From NCBI GenBank assembly GCA_024516155.1, contig JAJJXM010000008.1, positions 1,087,967-1,151,966 on the forward strand: 64,000 bases of DNA. The letters are read 5' to 3'. How positions within the stretch are numbered: the stretch's first letter is position 1; the number at the start of each line of letters is the position of its first letter. This DNA is from Pyronema omphalodes. Lineage: Eukaryota; Ascomycota; Pezizomycetes; Pezizales; Pyronemataceae. Positions 30,675 through 42,364 of the stretch are shown in pieces. The notes under the pieces were generated by a model. It was not told the DNA's origin. It saw only the letters and a list, made by a program, of their open reading frames with translations, and did no database searches. The translations under genes were made by a program, and so were the position numbers.

Positions 30675-32057
30675 TGTGAACCTGGGCACAGTCCTAACGA
30701 TGCGGAGGCTTTTCCGGTTGTATCTCAAGTAGTCTGTCCTGGTGTAGACAGACGCTTCGTTCTCAAGAACTAAAAGAACTTATTCCAAAGAGAAGCTAGG
30801 AAGAGAATTAACCGATCACAGGCCGAATAAACTTAAGGGTCGTCTTTGGAGGTATTCGTTGGTGTAGATGTGGTATCGTCGCGTATAGGATCAATGGATG
30901 ATGATGGAGGAGACAGAGGGAAGACATAGGGTCTTTTATAGACTTTCGTCTACAAGGTCGCCCAGCCTTCCTTGGGGAACCAACTGACAAACTGAGCTTA
31001 TAGATAAGACATGGGTCAAAGCTGAGACGCATCTGCTGAGGCTTGCATCATACTAAGCGTGCAATTAAATTAATTGCTCACTTGCATTATGCTTGCCCTG
31101 GTCAGATTAATACTTGAAATAGCTCACCGTACTACCACACCTTCCAATGAGGTGCTGGGGTTATGAGTCACACCGGAGGCCAACTCCGTCTGACTGCATC
31201 ATGCATGAACTCTTGTGATAATGACGCATGCGTCATTTATCGTATGAGTCGCGCCATCATAGATCTCCCTAGAGAATCTCGATTGCAAGTAGAGGTCACT
31301 GACATCATAAGGCACCCTGATGCCCTACCGGAGTGGATGACTCCGTCACATTCCTGTGTGATGTCATATGTGCCCCACCTGCGCGCACTTGCGCGCAGCC
31401 ACACCCTGGTGTGGACGCAAATGCCGTCTTGTTCCAAGTTGGCAGCTCTAGGCCCAAGGACGCGTCATATCACTTCCATCAAACAGGTTTCCTGAGTGGA
31501 GATCCTGGCTGGACGTCGTCTCATGCTGATGCACTGTTGACCCCTGTCCGGCATTCCACTCCTGTTTGCTGACTAGACTCTGCCTTATCTCTTCGCCCAG
31601 CTGTTCACCCAACTCGTAGCACCGGATGACACCCTTGCGCCGCATCTGCATCTTCCTGGAATCCTTTGTTCCTATGCAGCCCCTATTGTAGCCGTGTATT
31701 GCCGAACCCTCCTCAGGTATAAGAAGGTGATCTTCGTCGTCTTCTTCATTCTCCATCAGCGTCGTTTGTAGTTGTCTCAAGGGTAAGTCGACGACCTTGA
31801 GGTAAGTGTTCCTTTCCCCCCTCCGTCCTGAGTCCTCCCAAACTGACAGTGAATAATAGTTTCGACGCCTCAGGCCGGGATCCTCGTGAGGTCCTATCGG
31901 AAAGTCACGCATCACGTGACGTGGCTAGCCGGAGCTCCTCTGGGGGTTCCGGCCCGGGATACTCACTTGATTATTCATTCTCCTGTCGAGTTTGCCATAT
32001 TCTCCATAGCGTTATATATGATACCTATTCTATTCTCACACGTTATAGGGTGTGACA
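30675..32057 (-). repeat. C: 3' LTR (1,383 bp)
   Basis: Full-length form. It contains about 500 bp (roughly 30,983-31,486) absent from the other LTR. A CTATAAAAG box (reverse complement near 30,950) and the CTTAAGTTTAT word complementary to the primer site (30,827-30,837) are present. Confidence 0.9.
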
Positions 32058-32194
32058 CCACCTCCCCCCTGTTCAAGCTTCGTCCTGAAGCTCGTAGTTC
32101 ATTATTCTGTGATCGCACCTCGCCGCAGCCAAGTGATTAAGTGATCAATTATAGATGTAGTCCTCCAGCCCCTACATCCTACTACCAACTCAAC

Positions 32195-35100
32195 CTAATG
32201 AAAACCACGTGGGAAAAACATGAAGTTTTGATCCTTGAGTCGGTAGTCCCTCGGAGAATCAGGATGCTTGAGATGGAATTCTCTTAGCTTTTCCTGACCT
32301 CCTACTGAAAGGTTGTCGAAGGGTTCCGCCATCCAATGTTTCTTGTTAGGCCACCCAAGCCATTTAACCAGGTAAAGTACTCTGTTCCCTGATTTGTAAC
32401 TGCTCATGATTCCATCAATGTCGTACTCCTGGCTTCCCTCAACGTCGTCTGCTTCCCTAAGAATTCTGTTTGGGTCTGGTGGAGCTCTTGTACCGGTGTG
32501 GAAAGGCTCAAGTAGAGAAATATGAAAGACATTATGAATCTTCCATTTTCGTGGTAATGTGAGACGTAACGCTGTTGGGGATATGACTTTTTCGATTTGA
32601 AATGGACCGTGAAGTTTGTTATCCAATTTATGTGATGGTCGTCGTGTTTTGATATGTCGTGCATCAAGCATAACCAAGTCTCCAACTTGGTAAGTAGGGG
32701 CCTCCTTTCGTTGTAGGTCTGCATACTTTTTCATTCTTTCTTGTGCTTTCTGTAAGGATAACTTTGCTCCTTCGTGCACAGCATGCAGCCAGTGGGCGTA
32801 TGCTTTGCTGGCTGGGTTTCGCACAGCAGTTGCAGTTGGGTCCTGGCAATGGGGTTGTAACCATAGTTCGCATAGAAGGGAGAAAGTCCTGTAGCGGTGG
32901 TTACTGAGTTGTTATAAGCAAACCCTGCCATTGGTAACAGGTCAACCCAATCGTCCATCTCATGATTGACAAAAGAGCGGAGGTAAGCTTCGATTGTCTG
33001 GTTAAGTCGTTCCGTCTGTCCGTCAGTTTGAGGGTGGAACGCTGTGGACGTTCTAGGTTTGATGGCTAGTGTCCCAAAAAATGTTTTCCAGGTCGTACTT
33101 GTGAACCTGGAGTCCCCATCCGAGATAATGTCTGTAGTCAGCCCATGTAATTTCCAAATTGCCTTAGCAAAGATTCTAACAAGGTCTGCAGTTATCTTGC
33201 CGTCTTTTTGCAACGGTATGAAGTGGGCCATTTCCGAGAATCGATCAACTACTACCCAGAGTTGATCACATCCATTTGATTCCGGTAGGTCCGTAATGAA
33301 GTCCATGGCGATTGATTGCCATGGGGCATAGGGTGATTCCAAAGGTTGAAGTAATCCATACTTCAGGTGCCGCGCCTTTTTGTCCCTTTGACACAGAGCT
33401 ACCCACGGTCCGTCCGGTCCAGTCCTGGCTACGGACCGGACTGCACCACATATCACGGTCCGGTCCGGTGCTTGGACTGGGACTGGCAGTCATTTTTACA
33501 CGGTGGACTGGACCGCCTGTGGGTGACCGTAGGTGACCATAAGGTCACACAAAATCACTCGCAGGTGACCATGGGTGACCATGGGTGACTGCAGTTTTAG
33601 TTTTTGAGCGCGCAGAAATTTCAACAGTGATTCTTATTATATCTTTCGCTACAAGAATTGATCACTACGATTTCAGGGCGGACCTATGTAATCCCAATGA
33701 ATTGCCAAAGGTTTCATGATTAGTTTTGCTAATGTTTCCCCATTTTCCCAAATTTCCTGACAAAGAACAGGAAAATCGTAAACAATTGAGGTTCATTGGT
33801 CTCTTAAGCAAGAAAGAAAGAGATGCGGTGGATGGGAAAGGACAATTACTGGCTGGCTTAGATGGGAAAAGCTTCACTGCGATGGGAAAGGGGGGGCGAG
33901 GGGTTGTCATGGCACGATTTATTTCGAAGACTCTTTACATATTGAGTACCAAGAGAATCATCAGGACTACCCAGTGGTGGAGGCAAACACGCATCGAGAT
34001 AAAAATTTTGCACCGGAGGATTCAAGCTCCACCTTTGTTGACCGGCAAGCGGCCTTTGGTACCCATAGTTTTTCTTCTCGATACAGTATGCCATCCTCTA
34101 TCGTCAGTGGTTCCTTTATTTTCTTCGTTGCCTCCACGTAAATCTGATCCAGTTTTCCAGCTTCCTTAACCATCTTCAAAAACGCTGCTGACCATTCAAC
34201 CAAGGGAATAGAGGAAAGACGTGCTGAAGAAATGATACAAGAAGTTCCTTCTCCAGCAGTGCTGATTGACGAAATCGATGCAAAATGGCTTTGATGCAGG
34301 ATCGTCGTAATCGGCTGATCTTCACCTCCCCCCTTTTCAGGGCGGAACTCTGGACGCCTAGATAAAGCATCAGGTTTCCCATTCTTCACCCCAGGTCTGT
34401 AATAAATGTTGAAGTCAACGCCAGCAAACTCTTGAGCCCATCTAGCTTGACGTCGATTGAGTACTTTGGTTGTTGTAAAATACTCAAGGTTTTGGTGGTC
34501 GCTGTAAACTTCCACAGTAAACATTGCTCCTTCAAGATATCTCCTCCATATTTTGAATGACTCCACGATAGCTCATAGCTCTTTGTCGTGAATCTCATAA
34601 TTTATCTCAGCAGGAGTGAACTTTCTTGAATGGAAAGCAATTGGATGCAACTTTCCATCATCGCCTTTCTGGGACAGGACTGCGCCTAAAGCGAAATCCG
34701 AAGCATCAGTCTCAACTATACAAACCTTTCTTGGATCAAAATGACGCAAGATTGGTGCTGTTGTAAATCGATTCTTCAGTTAGTCAAATGCTAATTCCAT
34801 AGCAACAGTCCATTCCCATTTCTTTGGATCGCCTTTCGTAGATTCTGTAAGAGGACGACATATTCTTGAGAAGTCCTTAATGAATCTCCGATAGAAGTTA
34901 GCGAATCCAAGAAAGCCTTGTACTTCCTTCAAGGACTTCGGGGGTTTTCATATAAGGACGGTTTCCACCTTATCCTTAGCCATTTCAATCCCATTTTGCA
35001 CTGATAATATATCCCAGAAATGCCACTTTCCTTTGTCCCCAGACACATTTTTCCGGTGATATAACCAACCCATTTTCTTCCAACCTTTTTAATACTTCTT

Positions 35101-36472
35101 TTACCAACTCATCATGCTTTTCTTCCGTTTCCGCATAGATGAGTACATCATCAATATAAGCAATAACTCCTTGATCCAACATGTCCCTAAAGATATGATT
35201 CATCATATCTTGGAATGTGGCCGGAGCATTGCTCAACCCAAATGGCATTACCAGAAATTCATATAACCCATATCGGCACCTAAAAGCCGTTTTCCATTCA
35301 TCTCCTTCTTTTTTTCTTATCAAATGGTATCCATTCTTTAGATCCATCGTTGTAAATATTTTGGCTCCTCGCACTCTGTCTTGTAATTCCGACATGAGTG
35401 GGAGCGGGTATCGGTTGGCAATTGTAATTTTATTGATGCCCCGATAGTCAACACATAACCGAAGACCTCTGCCATGGGCCTTTGGGATGAAGAGAATAGG
35501 AGCTGCTGCCGGTGACTTGGAAGGTCTGATTTTCCCTGTATGCAGCATATCTTTTAACCATTCTCTTAATGTCTCTAGCTCAACTTTGTTAAGGGCATAG
35601 ACAGGTCCGCAGGGAGGAGTTTCTCCTTCTTTAAGGTAAATTGCGTGGTCGTATGGTTTGTGTTCGGGAAGCCTATCTGCAGCTTCCTTTGTCATAATAT
35701 TGATCCAACCACGAAATTTCTCAGGGACTTGTTGAAGTGCCTCTGATAGTTCTTCTGTGGTGGATACGGATGAGATGTGGCCTAAGATTAAGGCCTCTGG
35801 GTGGTCGAGTACATGTTTGTCGACCTGGAGGGAGAAGGCACTGGCCTGCGCCTTAGTGCATTTCTCTTTGCAACGTGAGGAGGTAAATGAGATCTGGTTC
35901 TGATCTCCCCAGAGGTTGCAGGGCTGATGCTGTGCCATCCACCAATATGGTAGGATAGCATCGCAGTCACTATCTAGCGGAGCGACTTCAGATGATTCTG
36001 CAGCAAAATGTTGCTTATGCTGCAATAAGAATGGAACCGTAAAGAAGACTCCTGCTCCAGCAACTATTTCATTGTTGAAGTTGCGAATTTGGAGGGGGGT
36101 GTCCCTTTTGACGGTTGGAATTTTGTATTTGTGGACAAAGGCTTTGTCCAGGAGGGCAGCAGTAGAGCCTGTGTCCAGGAGGACTCTAACTGTGCGTTGC
36201 TGATTCTTGGACCAATTGGGAACCATATTGATTATTGGTCTCGGTCCATGGTGAGGAGGAGTTGGCGCTAATTCCTTAGTTCCTGGAATTGCATCTCCGT
36301 TGTCCGATCGTCGACTCTTAGTCCTGGTCGACTCAAGGTTGTCCATTGTTTTCCTTTTTGTTCCCGCACATTTCCCAATTAATGTGTCTGTATCCATTTC
36401 CTCCTCGGGTGACGCCTCCCTAGGGGAATTTAAGAATCCGATTCCATATTTTGGTCTTCCTACAATTCCCAT
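32195..36472 (-). pseudogene. C: pol, multiply disrupted
   Basis: 36,472-34,985 is open and carries protease LLDTGSTAALLD and RT with YIDDVLIYAE. The connection and early RNase H (about 34,985-34,570) contain stops and frameshifts. 34,566-34,050 carries late RNase H (VYSDHQNLEYF, GKPDALSRR). About 650 bp of unrelated DNA then replace the integrase zinc-finger region. 33,400-32,731 and 32,824-32,195 carry the integrase core (DFITDLPE; the ISDGDSRF motif has Gly for the usual Arg) and a chromodomain (YLVKWLGWPNKKHW), in two frames. The closest relative in the window is E. Confidence 0.9.
33395..34050. other. Foreign segment inside C pol
   Basis: C sequence stops after the LWVPK motif and resumes at the KYGLLQPLE motif. 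E has about 50 codons of integrase zinc finger there, while C has about 650 unrelated bases. The left part is rich in CGGTCC/GGACCG words on both strands and GGTGACCAT(G/A)-type repeats (33,520-33,590). The rest is AT-richer and non-coding. No clear terminal repeats or duplication define it as a transposon. Confidence 0.55.
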
Positions 36473-38615
36473 ATCCTTGGCTGCGCGTCAGGCATGTCCA
36501 TATCCTCATTATCCTGCCGTACTGCAGCAGTTTTAGCCTTCTTCTCTTCCTTAGGCTTTTCTTGTTCCCCAATTTCATCATCATCACTCTTCCTTTTTCC
36601 TGAAGAAGCTACCTTTCCATCCGTTGTCAACTCAGTTCCCCCAACTGTCTTTTTTGCGTAACAGTCATACATCTTATGCCCTGAACAACCACAACGCCAA
36701 CAGTCTGCCTTTTCCTTTTTGTGCTTATCAATCTCGGCTTGGGGTACTCCGTGTAAAGCCTCCCTTCCTGAGGCATAAACCGCCGGTTTTTCTGACTTTT
36801 TTCCAGCAAAAACTTTCTTTTCCTTTTTCTCCTTAAATTTGTCTTTGTGCTGCACCTCCTTAGGGCGCACATTTTCCTTATGTTTATTTTTGTCCTTTGT
36901 ACGATCTTCTCGTACCTCCAGAGTCCTCTTCTTCGAACCCTTCAATTCTTCTTCTAATTCTTCAACAACATGTGCAGCATCCTTTACTGCATCAATCATC
37001 TCTTCGTCATCCGTTGGGATACCACCACATATCTGGTAAACCATTTTTTTAATTGCCGGTGTCATCGCCTCCCAGATGACATTCCTATACATGGGGCCAA
37101 TTGCCCCTACCCTCATATTAAGATCCTCCAACTTGGTGATGTAATCGTCAATGTCTCCGTCGTATTGCAGTTCGGTGATTCTTTTGACGTCCTTCTGGGC
37201 CTCTCGCCTATCCTCAAATCTAGTCTCAATTGCACTTGAAAATGCAACCCAAGTATCCCTTAAACCTTGTCGTTGAATACTTTTCCTTCTTTCCCGGTGC
37301 CAGCTCAATGCCTTATGCGTGAGCAAGCTCCCAACCCACTTAACCTGATCGTCTTCATCTGGAAATGTTTTTGTGTAAGTTTCAATATAATCTTTAACCG
37401 ACATCCACCATGTCCTGAACAATGTTTTATCCTTCCCACTAAAGAACTGTGGTGCCTTCATTTCAGGCATCTTTGGTCTCTTAGGTCCAGCAGGTTCGGA
37501 TGATTGTAATTTTTTAACCAGTGACTCCAAAAATGCCTCTGTTGCATTTTTCGCCTCTGGATTTCGTTCTTTCTGTTTTTCTTTGCGCTCCTGGCGCTTT
37601 CTTTCCAATGCTTTTCTGATATACTCATCATCTGAATCTTCGTCGTCTGAAGGGTCAGATGGGGGTGGTGGAGGTGGCGGAATTCTACCACCAGGTGACT
37701 TTCCTCCACCGTTTCCTTGTCCAATATCAGGAGATCCATCCTCTGATGATGGTAACGGGAATTCTGGCGCTCTGCCAAGGGAAGGAGGTTTGGGTGTCAT
37801 TTCCTCATGCATAGCCTCAGTGAGAGACTTAGCATCAAAGTTTTCCTTCTTCTGAATTTTAGACATAACAAGGCTGATGACTTGTTGACCAACTCCAATT
37901 TCTCCTCCTCCCTTTGTTCCTCATAGTCGAGTAGGCGCTGTTGATGCGTTTCTTCTGCTACGCAGAGAGCTTCAATCCGCCTGTCCCGTTGCTCGTCGTC
38001 CTGTTGTCTGATGGCATCCCGAGTGTTTTTCTCGAAAGCCCATCTTTCAATTTCTCTGTTAATTTCCCTCTGCCTCTGAGCAAAGACTTCAAGAATGGCA
38101 TTCGTCGTTTGAATGCCCTGATTCAACCTCTCAGCAGCTGCTTGATTCGCTGCTGCCTTTGACTTTGCATCTGTAGCAAGGTCTCCAATTGTCTTCCACA
38201 CTTACCCAGCAAATTCATTGCTGGCTTGAACTAGTCGCGTAACAGTTTGGAGGTTAACCTCCTGGTCCAAGTTCCCCTTCTTCGCCAAAATATCGTAGGC
38301 TTTCTGCATGCCTTGGGCCATTTCCTGGTATAGCCCCTTCATCTGTTGCAACTGTTCATTCATTGCAGCCCCTTCTCCGGCTGCCTCAATCAACTTCCTG
38401 ATATCTCCTTCTGTAGCATGCATCCTTTCCATCATTAGAACTACCCACTGAGGAACATCGCCTGTGTTGATCGTTGTTCCATGATGGACCCGTGCTGGTC
38501 CCCGAGTAGTAAGCTCATCCTATGAACGAGGACGGGAAATGCTGATGGTGTTGCCCATAGGAGCATCAAGGCCGTCATCGTGTCCAGCAGGTCCAGCAAT
38601 TCTTCGTGAGGCCAT
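36460..38615 (-). pseudogene. C: gag, two stops and a frameshift
   Basis: The ATG at 38,615 gives MASRRIAGPAGHDDGLDAPM. TAG at 38,520-38,522 replaces the TGG kept in E. TAA at about 38,203 replaces CAA. A frameshift lies at about 37,870. From 37,866 to 36,460 the frame is open, with a Pro-rich acidic linker, a capsid-like region (GKDKTLFRTWWMSVKDYIET) and the knuckle CWRCGCSGHKMYDC. Both stops are C:G to T:A changes. Pol starts in the -1 frame. Confidence 0.88.
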
Positions 38616-38728
38616 TATTGTTGATTGGATTGTTTCTGTGACTATTTTTGGGGGGTTTTCGCTTTCGTATTGCCCTAGAAGAGGGTCTTTCGTATTCGTG
38701 TCGATTAATAAACTTGGTAGCTTGTGGC

Positions 38729-38741
38729 CTTAAGTTTATAG
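38729..38741 (-). other. C: primer-binding site, self-priming type
   Basis: Directly inside the 5' LTR the minus strand reads ATAAACTTAAG (38,739-38,729). It is complementary over 11 bases to CTTAAGTTTAT within the C LTRs (plus-strand 38,894-38,904 and 30,827-30,837). The same site is kept in E at 50,084-50,094. Confidence 0.6.
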
Positions 38742-39621
38742 TGTGAACCTGGGCACAGTCCTAACTATGCGGAGACTTTTCCGGTTGTATCTCAAGTAGT
38801 CTGTCCTGGTGTAGACAGACGCTTCGTTCTCAAGAACTAAAAGAACTTATTCCAAAGATAAGCTAGGAAGAGAATTAACCGATCACAGGCCGAATAAACT
38901 TAAGGGTCGTCTTTGGAGGTATTCGTTGGTGTAGATATGGTATCGTCGCATATAGGATCAATGGATGATGATGGAGGAGACAGAGGGAAGACATAGGGTC
39001 TTTTATAGACTTTCGTCTACAAGTTCGCCCAGCCTTCCTTGGGGAACCAACTCCTGAGTGGAGTTCCCGGCTGGACGTCGTCTCATGCTGATGCACTGTT
39101 GACCCCTGTCCTGCATTCCACTCCTGTTTGCTGACTAGACTCTGCCTTATCTCTTCGCCCAGCTGTTCACCCAACTCGTAACACCGGATGACACTCTTGC
39201 ACCGCATCTGCATCTTCCTGGAATCCTGTGTTCCTATGCAGCCCCTATTGTAGCCGTGTATTGCCGATCCCTCCTCAGGTATACGGAGGTGACCTTTCGT
39301 CGTCTTCTTCGTTCTCCATCAGCGTCGTTTGTAGTTGTCTCAAGGGTAAGTCGTCGCCCTTGAGGTAAGTGTTCCTTTCCCCCTCTCCGTCCTGAGTCCT
39401 CCCAAACTGACAGTGAATAATAGTTTCGACGCCTCAGGCCGGGATCCTCATGAGGTCCTATCGGAAAGTCACGAATCACGTGACGTGGCTAGCCGGAGCT
39501 CCTCTGGGGCTTCCGGCCCGGGATACTAACTTGATTATTCATTCTCCTGTCGAGTTTGCCATATTCTCCATAGCGTTATATATGATACCTATTCCATTCT
39601 CACACATTATAGGGTGTGACA
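38742..39621 (-). repeat. C: 5' LTR (880 bp, internally deleted)
   Basis: Same ends as the 3' LTR but lacking about 503 bp between the GGGGAACCAAC and CCTGAGTGGA words. The duplication flank ATTCG follows at 39,622. Confidence 0.9.
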
Positions 39622-39626
39622 ATTCG

Positions 39627-41093
39627 GGACCCATAAACATCCCCGGTAGAATAGACGGTTATTGTTTACTGTACATTCAGCTAATGTGATGTCTTTACAA
39701 TAACGAGTGTTATTGTTTAGCATTTCAATAACCTTAGTACGGAATGGGTCTCTATCGTAGGCTTCCGTGAAGAGCTGGGATAAGGTGGGGTTTGTTTGTT
39801 GTAGGTCCGGTATTACTGTTTGTTGCGAATTCGTTATTGTTTGTTGATTACTGGGGGTAACAGCCGCAACATGAAGGATATTCTCCGGCCTAATGATCGT
39901 TGTGTGGTTCTCTAGGGAGCGTTCATCTCCCTCCTTAGGCAGATCTCCGGATCGACGAGTCAGTGCGTCTGGTTTACCGCCTGCGGTACCAGGGCGGCAA
40001 ACAACCTTGAAATTCAACTGAGTCAAAAACTGGGACCAACGGGCTTCACGGCGGTTCAAGAGCTTTGTCGAAGCAAAATATTCCAGATTCTTATGATCTG
40101 ACAAGACTCGAATTGGGTTGATAACAGACTGTAATTCGGGACGCCATTCTTCGAAAGCCCGGACGATGGCCATGAGTTCTTTATCATATATGTCATAATT
40201 ACATTCGGCAGGGGAATGTTTCTTCGAGAAGTAAGCAATAGGATTTAAGATTCCTTCATCATCATACTGAGAAAGTACTCCAGCCGAGACATAATCGGAG
40301 GCATCCGTTTCGGCAATAACATCTCGGTCTGGGTCGAAATGAGCCAGGACGGGGGCAGATGTAAACGTTGATTTCAATTCCTCAAAGGCCTGTTGTTGGG
40401 GTTCCGACCAGACGAAAGGAACTCCTTTTCGTGTGAGTAACGTGAGAGGTTGGACTATCGTGGAATAGTTCTTAACGAAGCGTCAATAGAAATTCGCAAA
40501 ACCCAAAAATGCTCTAACATCTTTGAGGTTTCGGGGAGATTCCCAATCCTGGACTGCCGTAATCTTCTCAGGATCCATCTTTATTCCTTCTGTACTAATG
40601 ATGAGCCCTAAGTACTTTACTTCCTTCTGATGGAATTCGCATTTCTCTGGTTTGAGATGTAATCCCGCTGTTTCGAATGCTTCGAGGATCAATTTAACAT
40701 GTTGTTTATGTTCTTCGAGGTTATCCGAATAGATCAGGGTATCATCCAAATCAGCAGTACAGAATCGATCAAGGTAAGGTGCCAATACGTCGTCAATGAA
40801 GTTCTGAAACGTTGCAGGGGCATTGGTAAGCCCGAAGGGCATAACCAATGATTGGAATAAGCCGTACCGGGTTCGAAAAGCGGTTTTCCATTCTTCCCCA
40901 TTTGCCATACGTATCAAATTATACGCCCCCCTGATGTCGAGCTTAGTGAACCACTTAGCTCTTGAAAGGTTCATTAAGGTAAAAAGGATGGGAGCAGCCG
41001 CTGGGGATGAGGAGGCCCGAATGAAACCTTTCGTAAGGGTCTCATCTAACCATCGTTTCAATTCCTCCAGCTCTGGACGTGATAGGGAGTATT
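39627..41093 (-). pseudogene. B: pol 5' part (RT and RNase H), truncated and broken
   Basis: Starts in the [17 protein letters not shown] segment of RT at 41,093, with everything upstream missing. About 34 codons around LCVDYRRLN are deleted in frame (near 40,977: SPAAAPILF joins MNLSRAKW). The catalytic YLDD is DLDD ([12 protein letters not shown]). A CGA-to-TGA stop lies at 40,483-40,485 in NFYRRF. RNase H (ETDASDYVSAGVL, SDHKNLEY, GKPDALTRR) follows to the C insertion. B can no longer make RT. Confidence 0.88.
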
Positions 41094-41323
41094 TTTACAT
41101 TTACATTTTACATTTTAATCATACACCGTTCGAGGCCTCTAAGGCCCATGCGGGAAACTATGGCACTGTCCAAATCCTGTCCTCAAGGCCGAAGCCTCCT
41201 GATGAGGCCCCCTAATCTCCTTATCCCCAAAACGTCCCCACGCGAAAGAAAACAAAATTTTAACTCTCCACCCCCCTAAAGCCAATCTCGTAAGGAAAAA
41301 ACAGAGAAAGAAAAGAAACAAAC
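41094..41323. other. Unassigned 230 bp between B and A3
   Basis: Begins with TTTACATTTACATTTTACAT and continues as a moderately C-rich stretch then an AAAG-rich stretch. It matches no other element here and has no coding frame. It may be the only host-derived DNA left inside the pile. Confidence 0.4.
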
Positions 41324-41858
41324 TGTCACGGCACACGGCTGACAAGCCGTTGTGTTGCGTCATCACTATGTTGTCGTTGTTGTTGATTGGCATCGTGCCG
41401 TTGTCTTGCCGTGTTGTGTTGTGTTGCTGTTGTGATTGTTGTGTTGTTGTGTGTGCCGTGCCGTTGTGACTGATAGACTGATTGATGATGGATGACGTAC
41501 CACGAGCTGGAGAGCTGTGGCGTCGCAGGTGAATTGATGGAGAACGGAAGCTTCATGTAGCGATGTTGGATGACGGCCCAGCAAGAGTGCTGGCCGCCCC
41601 TTTGTACATAAGGAGGCTTGCCTCCCCGTTGTCGAGTTCTCCATCGAACGTCTTGTGTCTTTCCCTTGCTCCTAATAAAGACTTCTTCTTCCAGTCCTAC
41701 GTCACTCTTGTCCTTGTCCCTGTTCCTGTTTCGTGTGCCGTCCGTCTGACGAGCACTTCGGTCCTTGTCCTGCCGTTCCCCGTCCCGGAACCCGCCTAGT
41801 CCCTGTTGCCGGTAGTGTTCAGTGTGTTCTTTGAACGTCCGTTCCTAGTTCCCTGACA
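41324..41858 (+). mobile_element. A3: family-A 5' LTR
   Basis: 535 bp, typical ends, left flank CAAAC. The box TACATAAG, the ATCGAACGT word and the primer site TTACGTTCGATCG are intact. Its U3 variant (TTGATTGGCATCG) is shared with the A4 3' LTR. Confidence 0.93.
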
Positions 41859-41893
41859 TTACGTTCGATCGAATAATTATTCAACCAACACGC

Positions 41894-42136
41894 ATGAACC
41901 CCACCGGTTCTGCTTGGACCTACGCCTTAAAACAAGCCCTGGAAACGCACACCCTAAACGAAACCTTTGGGATTCCCGACCGATTCGCTGGCGCAGTGCG
42001 AAGAACCATTGGACGAGCAGAAAATTACTGCTACCTTGTGGTCCGCTGAGAACTCCAGGACTACACTTACCAGGAGCACATCCGCCACACCATCAGACTC
42101 AAGCCAATCCTCAGAGCCCGCCAGAATGCACATTAA
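41894..42136 (+). pseudogene. A3: upstream small ORF, one stop
   Basis: MNPTGSAWTYALKQALETHT as in A4, with a TGG-to-TGA stop in the LVVRW motif. It overlaps the gag ATG at 42,126. Confidence 0.8.
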
Positions 42137-42364
42137 ACTTATTGACGAAGGACACTGGCAGCAAATTGTGAACGCTGCCGCCATGACCCAGTTCCCTGAC
42201 GGCCACGAACCGCTTACTTTCACCAAACAACTCGCACAATCCATCTTAGACGCTCAGGACCACCCCACGGGTTATCTCTTAAACGACCTCGCGGAAACCC
42301 CCGGCTCCCGTAACAGCACTCGGGTATCCAGCCCTGTCGCCTCCCGCGCTCCGGAAGCTCCCAC
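42126..42364 (+). pseudogene. A3: gag 5' fragment, cut by D
   Basis: MHIKLIDEGHWQQIVNAAAM and onward, open up to the D LTR at 42,365. The remainder of A3 is not found on the other side of D, so the D locus is rearranged. Confidence 0.85.

Larger units (their letters stand above)
30675..39621 (-). mobile_element. C: Ty3/gypsy chromovirus nested in B pol
   Basis: 8,947 bp with 5-bp flanks ATTTG (30,670-30,674) and ATTCG (39,622-39,626), a target duplication with one C-to-T change. LTRs start TGTCACACCC and end GGTTCACA in element orientation. The order (minus) is LTR, primer site, gag, pol, polypurine tract, LTR. Several stops, frameshifts, an internal replacement (about 33.4-34.05 kb) and a 503-bp difference between its LTRs show it is dead. 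Confidence 0.93.
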
